This document shows positions 1 to 9,605 of a stretch of DNA of 64,000 nucleotides, in pieces. The stretch comes from Echinicola sp. 20G (GTDB lineage: Bacteria > Bacteroidota > Bacteroidia > Cytophagales > Cyclobacteriaceae). Position numbers and translations under genes: made by a program. The notes under the pieces were generated by a model, which saw nothing but the letters and a program-made list of their open reading frames with translations, had not been told where the DNA came from and did not search any database. Position 1 is the stretch's first letter; every line of letters starts with the position of its first letter. Location of the stretch: assembly GCF_015533855.1 (NCBI RefSeq), contig NZ_AP024154.1, positions 3,168,501-3,232,500 of the forward strand. Direction: 5' to 3'.

Positions 1-2
1 CA

Positions 3-311
3 TTAAAAGCTTTGGTGGGTAAAGCCAAGGGCTTGGATGAAGTTATCGAAAAAATCAATAAATACAGCGGTGGACACTCTGCTACCATTTTGACCACTGA
101 CAATTCCAAAGCGGCTAAGTTTATGGAACAAGTGGATAGTGCGGCGGTTTATCATAATGCTTCCACCAGGTTTACCGATGGTGGCCAAATGGGCGTGGGG
201 GCTGAGCTAGCGATTAGTACAGACAAACTACACCACAGAGGACCGCTGGGACTGGAACAACTGGTAACCAACAAATACTATGTGTTTGGTGACGGTCAGA
301 TAAGAGATTAG
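3..311 (+). CDS. proA: Glutamate-5-semialdehyde dehydrogenase (gamma-glutamyl phosphate reductase), C-terminal part
   Basis: Only the last 102 codons lie in the window; the frame is open to the left edge. The enzyme makes glutamate-5-semialdehyde from gamma-glutamyl phosphate with NADPH in cytosolic proline biosynthesis. The visible part contains the ProA C-terminal signature: a [19 protein letters not shown] stretch, followed by the G(A/V)GAE-type loop, a LHHRGP motif, and a final GDGQIRD end typical of the family. The gene ends in TAG at 309-311 and is followed 24 bases later by a strong intrinsic terminator, so it is the last gene of its transcript. Any proB partner must lie upstream, outside the window. 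Confidence 0.95.
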   Translation, partial: LKALVGKAKGLDEVIEKINKYSGGHSATILTTDNSKAAKFMEQVDSAAVYHNASTRFTDGGQMGVGAELAISTDKLHHRGPLGLEQLVTNKYYVFGDGQIRD

Positions 312-334
312 CATTAGCTTAAAATGCATGAAGC

Positions 335-374
335 ATAGGCCCTCTGGATTTCCAGAGGGCCTATTTTTTTTTTT
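335..374 (+). terminator. Intrinsic terminator after proA
   Basis: A perfect 14-bp stem (335-348 with 351-364) closed by a tight TT loop is followed by an uninterrupted T run to 374. It ends the proA transcript and isolates it from the beta-lactamase gene. Confidence 0.95.
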
Positions 375-408
375 GAAGGAGATCATAAGAAATGTGAAAG
401 TCCCGTAC

Positions 409-416
409 TATTTTTG
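409..416 (+). promoter_or_regulatory. Possible -7 box of a Bacteroidota promoter
   Basis: TATTTTTG matches the TAnnTTTG -7 consensus of the Bacteroidota housekeeping sigma factor and lies about 55 bases before the metallo-beta-lactamase ATG. No clear TTTG -33 element is found at the expected distance, so this is a weak call. Confidence 0.3.
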
Positions 417-471
417 ATCGGTTTCTTAAATTCATTAACTATCGACTTCTCGCACACTTTTATCAAAGCCT

Positions 472-1266
472 ATGAACAAGATCGTATTATTACTCTTCCT
501 GATTTTGACCCAAACTTGGTATGCTTGCAACCATAAGGTTGAAGAGAAAACAGTTGATGAAAACAAACCAACTGCTACTTCAGTTGATCAACCTGTAGTT
601 TTGTATACCTCAAACAACTTGATTATTAAAAAAGTCAGTCCGGCTGTTTATGAGCATATTACATACCTTCAGTCGGATACTTTTGGAAAGGTTGAATGCA
701 ATGGAATTATAGTTGTCGATGAAAAAGAGGCGGTGGTTTTTGATACTCCCACCAATGATAAGGACTCCTATGAGTTGATCAAATTTCTCCAATCGGAAAT
801 GAACTTAGAGATCAAATCGGTTGTACCAACCCATTTTCATATCGACTGTTTAGGAGGGCTTGATGCTTTTCATGAATTGGGAATTCCATCTTATGCTAAT
901 GATAAGACCATTCATTTGGCTGAGAAAAATCAGTTTAAAGTACCTCAAAATGGTTTTGATGGCGAACTCAATTTAAAAGTGGGAGACTTGGAAGTTTTGG
1001 TCAAGCATTTTGGGGCTGGTCATACCCAAGACAATGTAGTGGTTTACATTCCAGAGGATCAAGTTGTTTTTGGTGGATGCTTAATCAAGTCCATGGGAGC
1101 AGGCAAAGGAAACCTGGCAGATGCTGACACGATGGTCTGGTCACACACAGTGAAGTCAATTCGAAGGCAATTTTCCCAATCTAAAGTAATCGTACCTGGT
1201 CATGGCCCGATTGGTGATAAGGGGTTGTTGGATTATACCATAAGGCTATTTGAGGAGGTTAAGTAA
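472..1266 (+). CDS. Subclass B1 metallo-beta-lactamase
   Basis: This 264-residue exported zinc hydrolase is predicted to open beta-lactam rings in the periplasm. It has a hydrophobic signal segment at residues 1-17. All B1 zinc ligands are visible: His121-x-His123-x-Asp125 in the THFHID motif (site 1 His pair and site 2 Asp), His184 in GHTQDN, Cys203 in GGCLIKS (the Cys ligand that marks B1/B2), and His244 in PGHG. The first site-1 position is His, as in B1, not Asn, as in B2. Cys19 follows the signal segment, but Trp-Tyr-Ala before it is a poor lipobox, so lipidation is uncertain. Flavobacteria and Cyclobacteriaceae are known to carry intrinsic chromosomal B1 enzymes. No mobile element flanks it. 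Confidence 0.92.
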   Translation: MNKIVLLLFLILTQTWYACNHKVEEKTVDENKPTATSVDQPVVLYTSNNLIIKKVSPAVYEHITYLQSDTFGKVECNGIIVVDEKEAVVFDTPTNDKDSYELIKFLQSEMNLEIKSVVPTHFHIDCLGGLDAFHELGIPSYANDKTIHLAEKNQFKVPQNGFDGELNLKVGDLEVLVKHFGAGHTQDNVVVYIPEDQVVFGGCLIKSMGAGKGNLADADTMVWSHTVKSIRRQFSQSKVIVPGHGPIGDKGLLDYTIRLFEEVK

Positions 1267-1317
1267 GATTCGGTTGAGGTTTTTACTTTAAATTCCATTA
1301 AATTATTCATCGAACTT

Positions 1318-1734
1318 ATGAAAAGGACTTTAAGAAATATAGTGGCTGTTCTAGCAGGAATCCTTGTAGGAAGCTTTGTGAACATGGGGATTGTTATGAT
1401 TAGCGGATCCATTATTCCTCCTCCTGAAGGAGCTGACGTGACCACCATGGAAGGCCTAAAGGAATCAATGCATTTGTTTCTCCCCAAACACTTTTTGATG
1501 CCATTCCTGGCACATGCATTGGGGACTTTTGTGGGGGCTTTTATAACTGGAATAATAGCAGCTACTTTCAAACTGAAGTGGGCGGTCTTGGTTGGCTTTT
1601 TGTTTTTGGTTGGAGGAGTTACCAATGTGTTTATGCTGCCATCTCCTGCTTGGTTTGCATTGATCGATATTGCTTTGGCTTATATACCTATGGCTTACTT
1701 GGGGGGTAAGTTAGCATTGAATGTAAGAAAGTGA
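1318..1734 (+). CDS. Small integral membrane protein, function unknown
   Basis: This is a 138-residue protein with about four hydrophobic segments, near residues 7-29, 62-84, 87-108 and 112-131. It has a short polar, proline-containing loop after the first helix (SIIPPPEGAD) and an amphipathic stretch before the second. Glycine-rich helices with GxxxG-like spacing are visible. I do not recognise a named family or catalytic residues. It starts 51 bases after the beta-lactamase in the same direction and may be co-transcribed with it, but nothing in the sequence ties the two functions together. Confidence 0.75.
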   Translation: MKRTLRNIVAVLAGILVGSFVNMGIVMISGSIIPPPEGADVTTMEGLKESMHLFLPKHFLMPFLAHALGTFVGAFITGIIAATFKLKWAVLVGFLFLVGGVTNVFMLPSPAWFALIDIALAYIPMAYLGGKLALNVRK

Positions 1735-1855
1735 TTTTTTAACTTTCTGATTTACAGTGTTTTGATTTTTGTTTGTCTGCTATTTTAAAATTATTTTATT
1801 TTCTAATGAGTAGTTAGAGAGTTTCGCGGCTATATCCTTTTGTAACACAATACAA

Positions 1856-2881
1856 ATGGATAGAGAAAAGCAAATTCGAGATTTTCATAATGGTACCTTG
1901 TCCAAGCAAGAAGCCGAGGAATTTTTGCAGTGGTACACTTCTGATGAAGGAGAAGCCTACATGTCCCGTAAGCTTGAGCAAAATTGGAAAGTTAAAGCTG
2001 ACGCTAAAAAAGAAGATCAGTGGGATCAGGATACCCTTTTTAAAAGAATATTCAAGGATCCAAAAATTTTAACTCAGGAAAAGAGAGGAAATCAGAGACC
2101 ATTAGCATCGAACTGGAATAATAGCCCCACTTTTAGAGTTGCCGCAAGCTTGCTACTTCTTTTTGCGATTAGCTTTTTGTTTTATCAGTATTTCAATCCA
2201 CAGGAGTTAGGGAATGATCTGGGAAGCCCAACTGATTGGATAGTGAAATGTAACCCATCGGGTCAAAAGTCAAGATTTACTTTGCCTGATGGCAGTAAGG
2301 TTTTTTTAAATGCACAGAGTACGCTGAAATACCCTAAAGACTTCAAAGCCAATAGAAGCTTAGTGCTTGAAGGAGAAGCATATTTTGAGGTATTTCCTGA
2401 TAAGGAACATCCATTTAGGGTCACCAGCAAAGAACTGACCACAACAGCTTTAGGGACTGCATTTAACATCAAAGCTTTTGAAAATTCACCAGAGATAGAA
2501 GTGGTACTTACGCATGGTAAAGTAAAAGTGGAAGCGGGGAAAAGTGATTTTGAAGAAGTGCTTTTGCCTGGTCAGGGGGTGGTCAGTGAAAGTGGTGATG
2601 GCAACTTCCGAAAGGAGCAAATGGATGTGGAGAAAGTGCTTTACTGGAAGGATGGAATTCTTTATTTCAGTGATACCCACTTTGAGGAAGTACTTAAAAC
2701 TCTGGAACGCTGGTATGGTGTGAAAATCAGCGTAACAGGTAATTATGATAAAGGCTTTCTGTGTTCTGGAACATTTGATAAGAATGAGTACCTGGATAAC
2801 GTGCTGGATATTCTGGGGCATTCCATTGGCTTCGAATACAAGATAGATAAGAAAAAAGTAGACTTAAAATTCCACCCTTAA
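1856..2881 (+). CDS. FecR-family anti-sigma factor (DUF4974 C-terminus)
   Basis: This 341-residue single-pass inner-membrane regulator belongs to the FecR family, whose members relay a signal from an STN-domain outer-membrane transporter to an ECF sigma factor. Residues 1-90 form the cytoplasmic anti-sigma part, residues about 94-112 the membrane helix, about 125-225 the FecR domain (with the LPDGSKVFLNAQSTLKYP core), and about 260-340 a DUF4974-like domain. It lies just upstream of an STN-containing SusC, which is the usual partner. The ECF sigma gene that normally precedes FecR is absent; the gene before it encodes an unrelated membrane protein. The start ATG at 1856 is the first possible and gives a normal family N-terminus. 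Confidence 0.93.
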   Translation: MDREKQIRDFHNGTLSKQEAEEFLQWYTSDEGEAYMSRKLEQNWKVKADAKKEDQWDQDTLFKRIFKDPKILTQEKRGNQRPLASNWNNSPTFRVAASLLLLFAISFLFYQYFNPQELGNDLGSPTDWIVKCNPSGQKSRFTLPDGSKVFLNAQSTLKYPKDFKANRSLVLEGEAYFEVFPDKEHPFRVTSKELTTTALGTAFNIKAFENSPEIEVVLTHGKVKVEAGKSDFEEVLLPGQGVVSESGDGNFRKEQMDVEKVLYWKDGILYFSDTHFEEVLKTLERWYGVKISVTGNYDKGFLCSGTFDKNEYLDNVLDILGHSIGFEYKIDKKKVDLKFHP

Positions 2882-3034
2882 TTAATCCTTGCCTATGAGA
2901 GAAAGAGACTAAGAAAAGAGTCCGGGAAAGTGCTGGAACACTCCCCGGACAAAAAACCAATCAAACTAAAGGCAGCATATGGACTGGAACTCCCACTGCC
3001 CTTATCATCTATGTTCAATTGATATACCCAAAAT

Positions 3035-6000
3035 ATGAAACAAAATTTAACCCGAAAAATTATTATGGTCTCAAAATATGCAGGCTACTGCTTTATTTTC
3101 CTGACCCTGACCATGAGCTCGGTACTGGCGGGTAGTTCATCTGCCCAAGTAAAGAGCGTCGAGGACGTATTTATACAGCTGCCCAGTGGCCAAAAGACTT
3201 TGGGAGAGGCCTTACATCAGATAGAGGAAAATACGGCTTTCCATTTCTTTTACACTGACAGAAATATAGACAAAACACAGTTAGTAACTATTTCAAATCA
3301 AAAGCTAACAGTAGCCCAACATTTAAAAGAGATGGCACTGAGTCTTGGTTTGGAATTTAGGCAGGTTAATAACAGCATAAGCGTCAAGAAAATCAAGGAT
3401 AAGGGCTCGGTTGTACCTGAGTTGTCAACAGTGATATTTAAGGAAGTTACTGGAGTGGTCACCGATGAGGAAGGAGTGCCTCTTCCTGGAGCTTCAGTTT
3501 TAGTAGAAGGTGAACCTAATAGAGGAACCGTGACGGATATTGATGGAACATATTCTATTGATGTGGTGGAGGGCAATGTATTGATTTTTAGTTATATCGG
3601 TTTTGAGTCCAAAAAGATTACAATCGGTAATCAAAGCCAAATCAATGTGGTGTTAGAGGTAAACGCAGAATCATTGGAAGAAGTGGTTGTGGTGGGTTTT
3701 GGTGAGCAGAAAAAGATATCGCTGACCGGAGCAGTTTCCACGGTGGATACTGAGGACCTGAAATCAAACCCAACATCAAGTTTGTCCAATGCACTGGCTG
3801 GAAATGTGCCCGGTGTTTTGGGAATGATGCAGTCAGGACAACCTGGCAAGAATATCTCTGAATTCTGGATTCGGGGTATTTCTACTTTTGGAGGTGGCAC
3901 AAACCCTCTTGTATTGGTTGATAATATTGAGCGGAATCTTAACGAGCTCAATATTGAGGATATCAAATCCATCACCGTACTGAAAGATGCTGCTGAAACC
4001 GCCATGTACGGATCAAGAGGAGCAAATGGCGTAATATTGATTACTACCAAACGAGGTAGCGCCGGAAAGATTGATATAAACTTTAAGGATGAATTTATTT
4101 ACAATACCAGAACCATTACACCTGAATTTGAGGATGGAGTAACTTACGCCAACCTGTTAAATGAGTCGCGAATTACTCGAAATCACGCACCGATTTATCA
4201 ACCAGAAGAGTTGGAGATTTTGCGTTTAGGCTTGGATCCCGATTTATACCCCAATGTAGACTGGCAAGATCTATTGTTAAGGGAAGGAGCCATGACCTAC
4301 CGTGCCAACTTGAATATGAGCGGTGGTGGACCTACCTCTCGGTATTATGCATCTGCCAGTTATATAGATGAAGGTGGTATGTATGAGATTGATGAATCCT
4401 TAAAGAATGACTACAATACCAATGCTAATTATAAACGTTGGAATTATCGGCTGAATGCAGATTTTAACATCACTGAAACTACAGAAGTGAAAGTTGGAGT
4501 AGCAGGCTCACTCAGCAAGCGAAACAGTCCTGGATTGGGGGATATTGATTTTTGGGGTTCACTTTTTGGTTATTCTCCCATACGCACACCGATAACGTAT
4601 TCTAACGGATATGTGCCGGCAATAGGCACTGGGAATCAGACAAACCCTTGGGTAATGGCTACCCAAACTGGCTTTAATGAAAATTGGGTGAATAATGTTC
4701 AAACTAACGTTACTGTTGAGCAAGATTTTGGATTCATTACAGAAGGCCTCCGTTTTAGAGGGATTATTGGTTATGACACACAAAACAGCAATGATATCCA
4801 ACGACGTAAATGGCCTGAACAATGGCAAGCTGCCCGTGCACGAGACGTAAATGGAAATTTGGTTTTTACCCACATTTCTGACCCTAGTGAAATGCAACAG
4901 TCAAGTACTTCTTCTGGAAATAGGCTGGAGTTTTATGATTTGATGTTCAATTACGACAGAAGTGTTGGAGATCATAATCTTGGTGCAGCAGCTCGGTTAA
5001 CCCGTGATTCATTTGTACAAACGGTTAATCTTGGTGGAGATATTAAAAATGGTATTGCCAGAAGGAACCAAGCCCTTGCTGGACGCCTGCTTTATAACTG
5101 GAAATACCGCTATTTTGTGAATTTTAATTTTGGTTACACTGGCTCTGAGAACTTTGCTCCAGGTGAGCAGTATGGCTTTTTTCCTGCCATCTCATTTGCT
5201 TGGAACTTGGCAGAGGAGGACTTTATCAGAAATAATGTGGCCTGGCTGGATTTACTGAAAATTCGGTACTCTTATGGAAAAGCAGGAAATGATCAGTTGA
5301 TGGGAGGGGAGCGTTTTCCTTATTTGTATACTATTTCAGAGATTTTTGATGAAAATGGCGATCCAGCTGGTGGTTATCAATGGGCTGATTATGGCTTTGA
5401 CAGGTATTATGGCGGAATGATGTATTCACAAGTGGCTTCCCCTTACGTGACTTGGGAGGTGGCGACAAAGCAAAATCTTGGTTTCGATTTAGAAACAAAC
5501 CACATCACAGCCAACTTGGATTTCTTTGATGAAAAGCGTACTGGGATTTATATGGAAAGGCAGTTTTTGCCAGCAATGGTGGGACTGGAAAGTACACCAA
5601 GAGCTAATGTAGGGGTTGTGAAGTCCCGTGGTTTTGATGGACGCTTAAAATATATCCAGCAAGTAGGTGCGGTCACCCTAACAGCCAGAAGTAATATCAC
5701 CTATAGCAAGAATGAAATCATAGAAAAAGATGAGGAAAACAACGTGTATGCCTATCAAAATGAGGAAGGTTTTCGCGTTGGACAGTCAAAGGGCTTGGTG
5801 GCTTTAGGCCTGTTTGAAGATTATGATGACATCAGGAATAGCCCCACCCAAACTTTTGGAACTTATCAACCAGGAGATATAAAATATAAAGATGTTAACG
5901 GTGATGGTGTAATAGATGATGGCGACCGCGTTGCGATTGGTGCGACTAGAAGGCCCAACTTTATTTATGGAATAGGAGCTTCTGCCAATTGGAGAGGTTT

Positions 6001-6463
6001 CAGCTTAGGAGTACATTTTCAAGGAGCGGGTAAGTCCACTTTTTCTACCTATGGAAAGACCGTATTTGCATTTAGCGAAGGAGAGTGGGGGCAAGTTATG
6101 AAAGGAGTGATGGGAGATAATCGATGGATCTCTGCTGATATTTCAGAGGATCCTTCCACAGAAAATCCCAATGCTTCTTATCCTCGATTAAGCTTTGGGG
6201 ATAATCCAAATAACTTTAGAGAATCCACTTTTTGGTTACGTGATGGTCGGTATCTCCGCCTCAAAACTGTAGATATAGGATATAGCCTTCCTCAGTCATT
6301 GACCAAAAAAATTAGGGCTGATAATATCCGCGTGTTTTTAGTGGGCACGAACCTATTTACTTGGTCAAAGTTCAAACTATGGGATCCTGAATTAGCAACA
6401 CCTCGAGGAGAAGATTACCCTCCTGCTAAATCAATCACATTGGGAATTAGTGTTAATCTGTAA
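3035..6463 (+). CDS. SusC/RagA-family TonB-dependent outer-membrane transporter with STN domain
   Basis: This 1142-residue outer-membrane oligosaccharide importer has, in order: an N-terminal signal region (residues 1-38), an STN (secretin/TonB short N-terminal) domain at about 50-120, a CarboxypepD_reg-like beta-sandwich at about 138-225 ending in the EEVVVVGFG TonB-box-like segment, a plug at about 230-340 (with VLKDAAETAMYGSRGANGV), and a 22-strand barrel to the C-terminus. The STN domain indicates surface signalling through FecR, whose gene is 153 bases upstream. The next gene, 11 bases on, encodes the SusD partner. The imported glycan is not evident from the sequence. Confidence 0.97.
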   Translation: MKQNLTRKIIMVSKYAGYCFIFLTLTMSSVLAGSSSAQVKSVEDVFIQLPSGQKTLGEALHQIEENTAFHFFYTDRNIDKTQLVTISNQKLTVAQHLKEMALSLGLEFRQVNNSISVKKIKDKGSVVPELSTVIFKEVTGVVTDEEGVPLPGASVLVEGEPNRGTVTDIDGTYSIDVVEGNVLIFSYIGFESKKITIGNQSQINVVLEVNAESLEEVVVVGFGEQKKISLTGAVSTVDTEDLKSNPTSSLSNALAGNVPGVLGMMQSGQPGKNISEFWIRGISTFGGGTNPLVLVDNIERNLNELNIEDIKSITVLKDAAETAMYGSRGANGVILITTKRGSAGKIDINFKDEFIYNTRTITPEFEDGVTYANLLNESRITRNHAPIYQPEELEILRLGLDPDLYPNVDWQDLLLREGAMTYRANLNMSGGGPTSRYYASASYIDEGGMYEIDESLKNDYNTNANYKRWNYRLNADFNITETTEVKVGVAGSLSKRNSPGLGDIDFWGSLFGYSPIRTPITYSNGYVPAIGTGNQTNPWVMATQTGFNENWVNNVQTNVTVEQDFGFITEGLRFRGIIGYDTQNSNDIQRRKWPEQWQAARARDVNGNLVFTHISDPSEMQQSSTSSGNRLEFYDLMFNYDRSVGDHNLGAAARLTRDSFVQTVNLGGDIKNGIARRNQALAGRLLYNWKYRYFVNFNFGYTGSENFAPGEQYGFFPAISFAWNLAEEDFIRNNVAWLDLLKIRYSYGKAGNDQLMGGERFPYLYTISEIFDENGDPAGGYQWADYGFDRYYGGMMYSQVASPYVTWEVATKQNLGFDLETNHITANLDFFDEKRTGIYMERQFLPAMVGLESTPRANVGVVKSRGFDGRLKYIQQVGAVTLTARSNITYSKNEIIEKDEENNVYAYQNEEGFRVGQSKGLVALGLFEDYDDIRNSPTQTFGTYQPGDIKYKDVNGDGVIDDGDRVAIGATRRPNFIYGIGASANWRGFSLGVHFQGAGKSTFSTYGKTVFAFSEGEWGQVMKGVMGDNRWISADISEDPSTENPNASYPRLSFGDNPNNFRESTFWLRDGRYLRLKTVDIGYSLPQSLTKKIRADNIRVFLVGTNLFTWSKFKLWDPELATPRGEDYPPAKSITLGISVNL

Positions 6464-6474
6464 TCTAAAAAGAG

Positions 6475-8532
6475 ATGAATAACAAAACATTATATACAGT
6501 TCTATTTCTTGTATTCGGATCGGTGTTGGCTTTTTCATGTAATAATGATTACCTCGATTCTAGCCAATATTTTAAGGACCGTCTTACGGAGGAAAAGGTA
6601 TTTCAAAGTAAAGTATATTCGGAAGAGTGGTTAGCCAATGTGTTTGAAGAATTAAGAGGCATCAATGCTGATGTAGCCAGCAAAGGTGTCACGCCTCATA
6701 ATTTTGCTGATGGAATGTACTATGGTGACCGGGATAAAGATTTCGACCCATCCAAAAATGAGTTGTCGTACAACATGTTCAAGATGGGTCAATATACAGA
6801 AGGTGACAAGCAAGACTCATGGACGCAGTGTTATCGGGGTATTCGGAATGCATCGACCTTTATACATAACATCTATATGAATACCGAAATGTCTGCGGAT
6901 GAAATAGAAGACTATAAAGGACAGGCCCGTTTTGCGAGAGCGTATTTGTATTGGCTGTTACTTCGTAAATATGGTCCCATACCTTTGTTGCCAGATGAAG
7001 GACTTGATTACACCCAAAGCTATGACGAGTTGGCGGTTCCAAGGAGTACTTACGAAGATTGTGCTGAGTTTATCAGCAATGAAATGTTATTGGCTGCCCA
7101 AGAAATGGAAGTTCGTGGAATGACCCGGGGCCAGGAAAGTTCAGCTCGGCCTACTGTAGGAGCGGCATTGGCCACAAGAGCCAAAGTGTTGCTGTATGCA
7201 GCCAGTCCATTAGCAAATGGTAATGCATCCAGTTTTGCCACTAGGCTGGTAGATGACGAAGGTAGACAGCTGCTGTCTTCTAACTATCAAGAGGAGAAAT
7301 GGGCAAAAGCTGCTGCTGCGGCTAGAGATGTTATGGAACTTGGTGTTTATGAACTTTACGCAGTACCCCTTCAGGAGACAGGAGAGGATGCTACAGTAGT
7401 TCCGCCCGATGATCATAACTTCTCTGAAAAAACATGGCCAGCAGGCTGGGCGGATATTGACCCGGCGAAGTCATATGCCCAAGTTTTTGATGGGACTTTG
7501 CCTGCGTCAGGAAATCCGGAATTGATTTTTACTAGAGGTAATAACCAAGACGGGGAAAGCATCAGAGCAATGGTTGCTCACCAGTTGCCTAGATCATCTA
7601 CAGGCTGGAATACCCATGGATTGACACAAAAGCTGGTTGATGCCTACTACATGAACGATGGGTCTGATGTGCCCGGAAGAGATAAGGAAATAGGGCGAGG
7701 TGATGGATCGGAACGTGTAAGTGGCTATGTAAGCCAAGAGGATTATGATAATGGGTGGTACCGACCTTTAAGAGCAGGAGTTTCTTTGCAGTATGCCCAT
7801 CGAGAACCTCGGTTTTATGCTTCCGTGGCTTTTAATGGGAGTTTTTGGTCTTTGCTTAATGAGTCACAGGAAAGAAACCGAAATCAACAGGTGTTTTACT
7901 ATCGTGATAATCCCAAAGGTAATGGCTTCAATTCATCCAATGCCTATTGGCTGCGGACAGGCTTTGGTGTCAAGAAATTTGTCCATCCCAATGACACCTA
8001 TGAGGGCGGAAACATTGATAATATTGTTTTTAAAGCAGAGCCTGCCATCCGATATGCAGATATTTTATTGATGTACGCAGAAGCCCTGAATGAACTGGAT
8101 GGATCATACACGATCCCATCTTGGAGTGGTGGAAGTTATACCATCTCTCGCAACATCTCGGAAATGCAAAGAGGAATTCATCCTGTTCGAATACGGGCTG
8201 GTGTTCCGGATTATCCATCAAGTGATTATAGTGATAAAGAAGCGCTAAGAAGAAGGTTGAAGCGTGAGCGCTTTATTGAGCTTTTGGGGGAAGGGCAGCG
8301 CTATTATGACTTGCGTCGTTGGATGGATGCTCCAGTAGAGGAGTCATTGCCCATCTATGGCTGCAACGTGCTGATGAATGAGGATGAAAGGGATCTTTTC
8401 CATCAACCAGTAGCCATTTGGGCATTGGAAACCACCTTTGCGGATAAGATGTGGTTTTGGCCGATTAGCCATACTGAACTGAAAAGAAATAACCGCCTTA
8501 CACAGAACCCTGGATGGACTTATAATGATTAA
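6475..8532 (+). CDS. SusD/RagB-family nutrient-binding outer-membrane lipoprotein
   Basis: This 685-residue cell-surface glycan-binding lipoprotein should cap the SusC barrel encoded immediately before it. Residues 1-22 are a lipoprotein signal with Cys22 in a SVLAFSC context. The rest shows the TPR-rich SusD fold: a QARFARAYLYWLLLRKYG helix, a GAALATRAKVLLYAASP segment, and a C-terminal RLKRERFIELLGEGQRYYDLRRW motif typical of the family. It is longer than an average SusD (500-600 residues), with extra loops around residues 290-420. Its stop codon overlaps the start of a longer reading of the next gene. Confidence 0.96.
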   Translation: MNNKTLYTVLFLVFGSVLAFSCNNDYLDSSQYFKDRLTEEKVFQSKVYSEEWLANVFEELRGINADVASKGVTPHNFADGMYYGDRDKDFDPSKNELSYNMFKMGQYTEGDKQDSWTQCYRGIRNASTFIHNIYMNTEMSADEIEDYKGQARFARAYLYWLLLRKYGPIPLLPDEGLDYTQSYDELAVPRSTYEDCAEFISNEMLLAAQEMEVRGMTRGQESSARPTVGAALATRAKVLLYAASPLANGNASSFATRLVDDEGRQLLSSNYQEEKWAKAAAAARDVMELGVYELYAVPLQETGEDATVVPPDDHNFSEKTWPAGWADIDPAKSYAQVFDGTLPASGNPELIFTRGNNQDGESIRAMVAHQLPRSSTGWNTHGLTQKLVDAYYMNDGSDVPGRDKEIGRGDGSERVSGYVSQEDYDNGWYRPLRAGVSLQYAHREPRFYASVAFNGSFWSLLNESQERNRNQQVFYYRDNPKGNGFNSSNAYWLRTGFGVKKFVHPNDTYEGGNIDNIVFKAEPAIRYADILLMYAEALNELDGSYTIPSWSGGSYTISRNISEMQRGIHPVRIRAGVPDYPSSDYSDKEALRRRLKRERFIELLGEGQRYYDLRRWMDAPVEESLPIYGCNVLMNEDERDLFHQPVAIWALETTFADKMWFWPISHTELKRNNRLTQNPGWTYND

Positions 8533-8548
8533 CCCAAAACAAACTATC

Positions 8549-9532
8549 ATGAAAAAATCATATATGTCGTTTCTTCTACTTTCATTGCTTATCATTAGCG
8601 GTGCATGCAATGATGAGTGGACTGAAGAACAATTCGAGAATTATATATCATTTAAAGCGCCGCTGAATAGCGAGGGAGTGTGTGATATCTATATCCGCTA
8701 TAAAGGCGAAGAGAAAACTACCTTCCAGCAACCTTTGATTGTAAGCGGATCGACTACAAATGGTCTGGACAGAACCGTTCATGTAGCAGTAGATTCGGAT
8801 ACCTTGGAGGTATTGAATTATGAGCACTTCCAAAACCGTGAGGATTTTTATTACAGGGAATTAAGCAGCGAATATTTTTCCATTCCTTCCACGGTGGACA
8901 TTAAAGCTGGAGAGAACACTTCTTTGATGGCCATTGATTTTACCCTAAAAGATATCGATATGGTAGATAAGTGGGTGCTTCCTCTGACCATTCAGGATGA
9001 CCCATCCTACAATTACATCGCCAACCCGAGGAAATACTACCGTAAAGCTATCCTTCGAATTCACCCATTTAATGATTACTCGGGTAGCTATAGTGGGACA
9101 GCACTTAAAACAACCATGGAGGGCTATGAGGATGAAACACCTATTGTAAAAGAAGAAATCCGCTCTTATGTGGTGGATGAAAACACGGTTTTCTTTTATG
9201 CAGGAAATATCGATGAAGACAGGCAAGACCGTAGGAACTATAAAATTTACGCGACTTTTCACAGTACGGGGGCAGTTACTTTCTATACTGATAATCCAGA
9301 AATGAAGCTTCAGGTGAATAAGGATGCAAGCTATACCATCATGGAACAGATGGACGATGTTAGGCCATACCTATTACACCGGTACATCACCATTAATAAT
9401 ATTGATTATCAGTTTTCAGACTATACCATGGTACCCAATGTTGATATCAATTATAAGGTTTCAGGTTCTTTGATTTTGGAGCGTCAATTAAATACCCAGA
9501 TTCCTGATGAAGACCAGGCAATAGAATGGTAG
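8549..9532 (+). CDS. PUL surface lipoprotein, DUF4973/DUF4361-like
   Basis: This 327-residue lipoprotein has signal residues 1-18 and a lipobox ISGAC ahead of an NDEW(T)EEQ(F/Y)E motif. That motif is characteristic of the DUF4973 N-terminal domain of proteins encoded behind SusD in Bacteroidetes PULs. The C-terminal half (from about 180, HPFNDYSGSY onward) resembles DUF4361. Such proteins are thought to be surface glycan-binding proteins; no catalytic motif is seen. I chose ATG 8549 (MKKSYMSF...) because it gives a clean signal peptide. An in-frame ATG at 8525 would overlap the end of susD and add eight polar residues. Confidence 0.8.
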   Translation: MKKSYMSFLLLSLLIISGACNDEWTEEQFENYISFKAPLNSEGVCDIYIRYKGEEKTTFQQPLIVSGSTTNGLDRTVHVAVDSDTLEVLNYEHFQNREDFYYRELSSEYFSIPSTVDIKAGENTSLMAIDFTLKDIDMVDKWVLPLTIQDDPSYNYIANPRKYYRKAILRIHPFNDYSGSYSGTALKTTMEGYEDETPIVKEEIRSYVVDENTVFFYAGNIDEDRQDRRNYKIYATFHSTGAVTFYTDNPEMKLQVNKDASYTIMEQMDDVRPYLLHRYITINNIDYQFSDYTMVPNVDINYKVSGSLILERQLNTQIPDEDQAIEW

Positions 9533-9605
9533 AAAGAAACGTAGCGATACACTTGAAAGTGGGAAATGCACCTGATCAGTATTGTGAATTTTAAAACTAA
9601 AAACT

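Noticed and set aside
472..1266. Recently acquired mobile resistance gene
   Set aside because: No insertion sequence, integron site or repeat flanks it, and its base usage looks like that of its neighbours.
1233..1625. Minus-strand 130-codon frame opposite the beta-lactamase end and the membrane protein
   Set aside because: It has no recognisable domain and is antisense to a protein with clear membrane-helix pattern; treated as a shadow frame.
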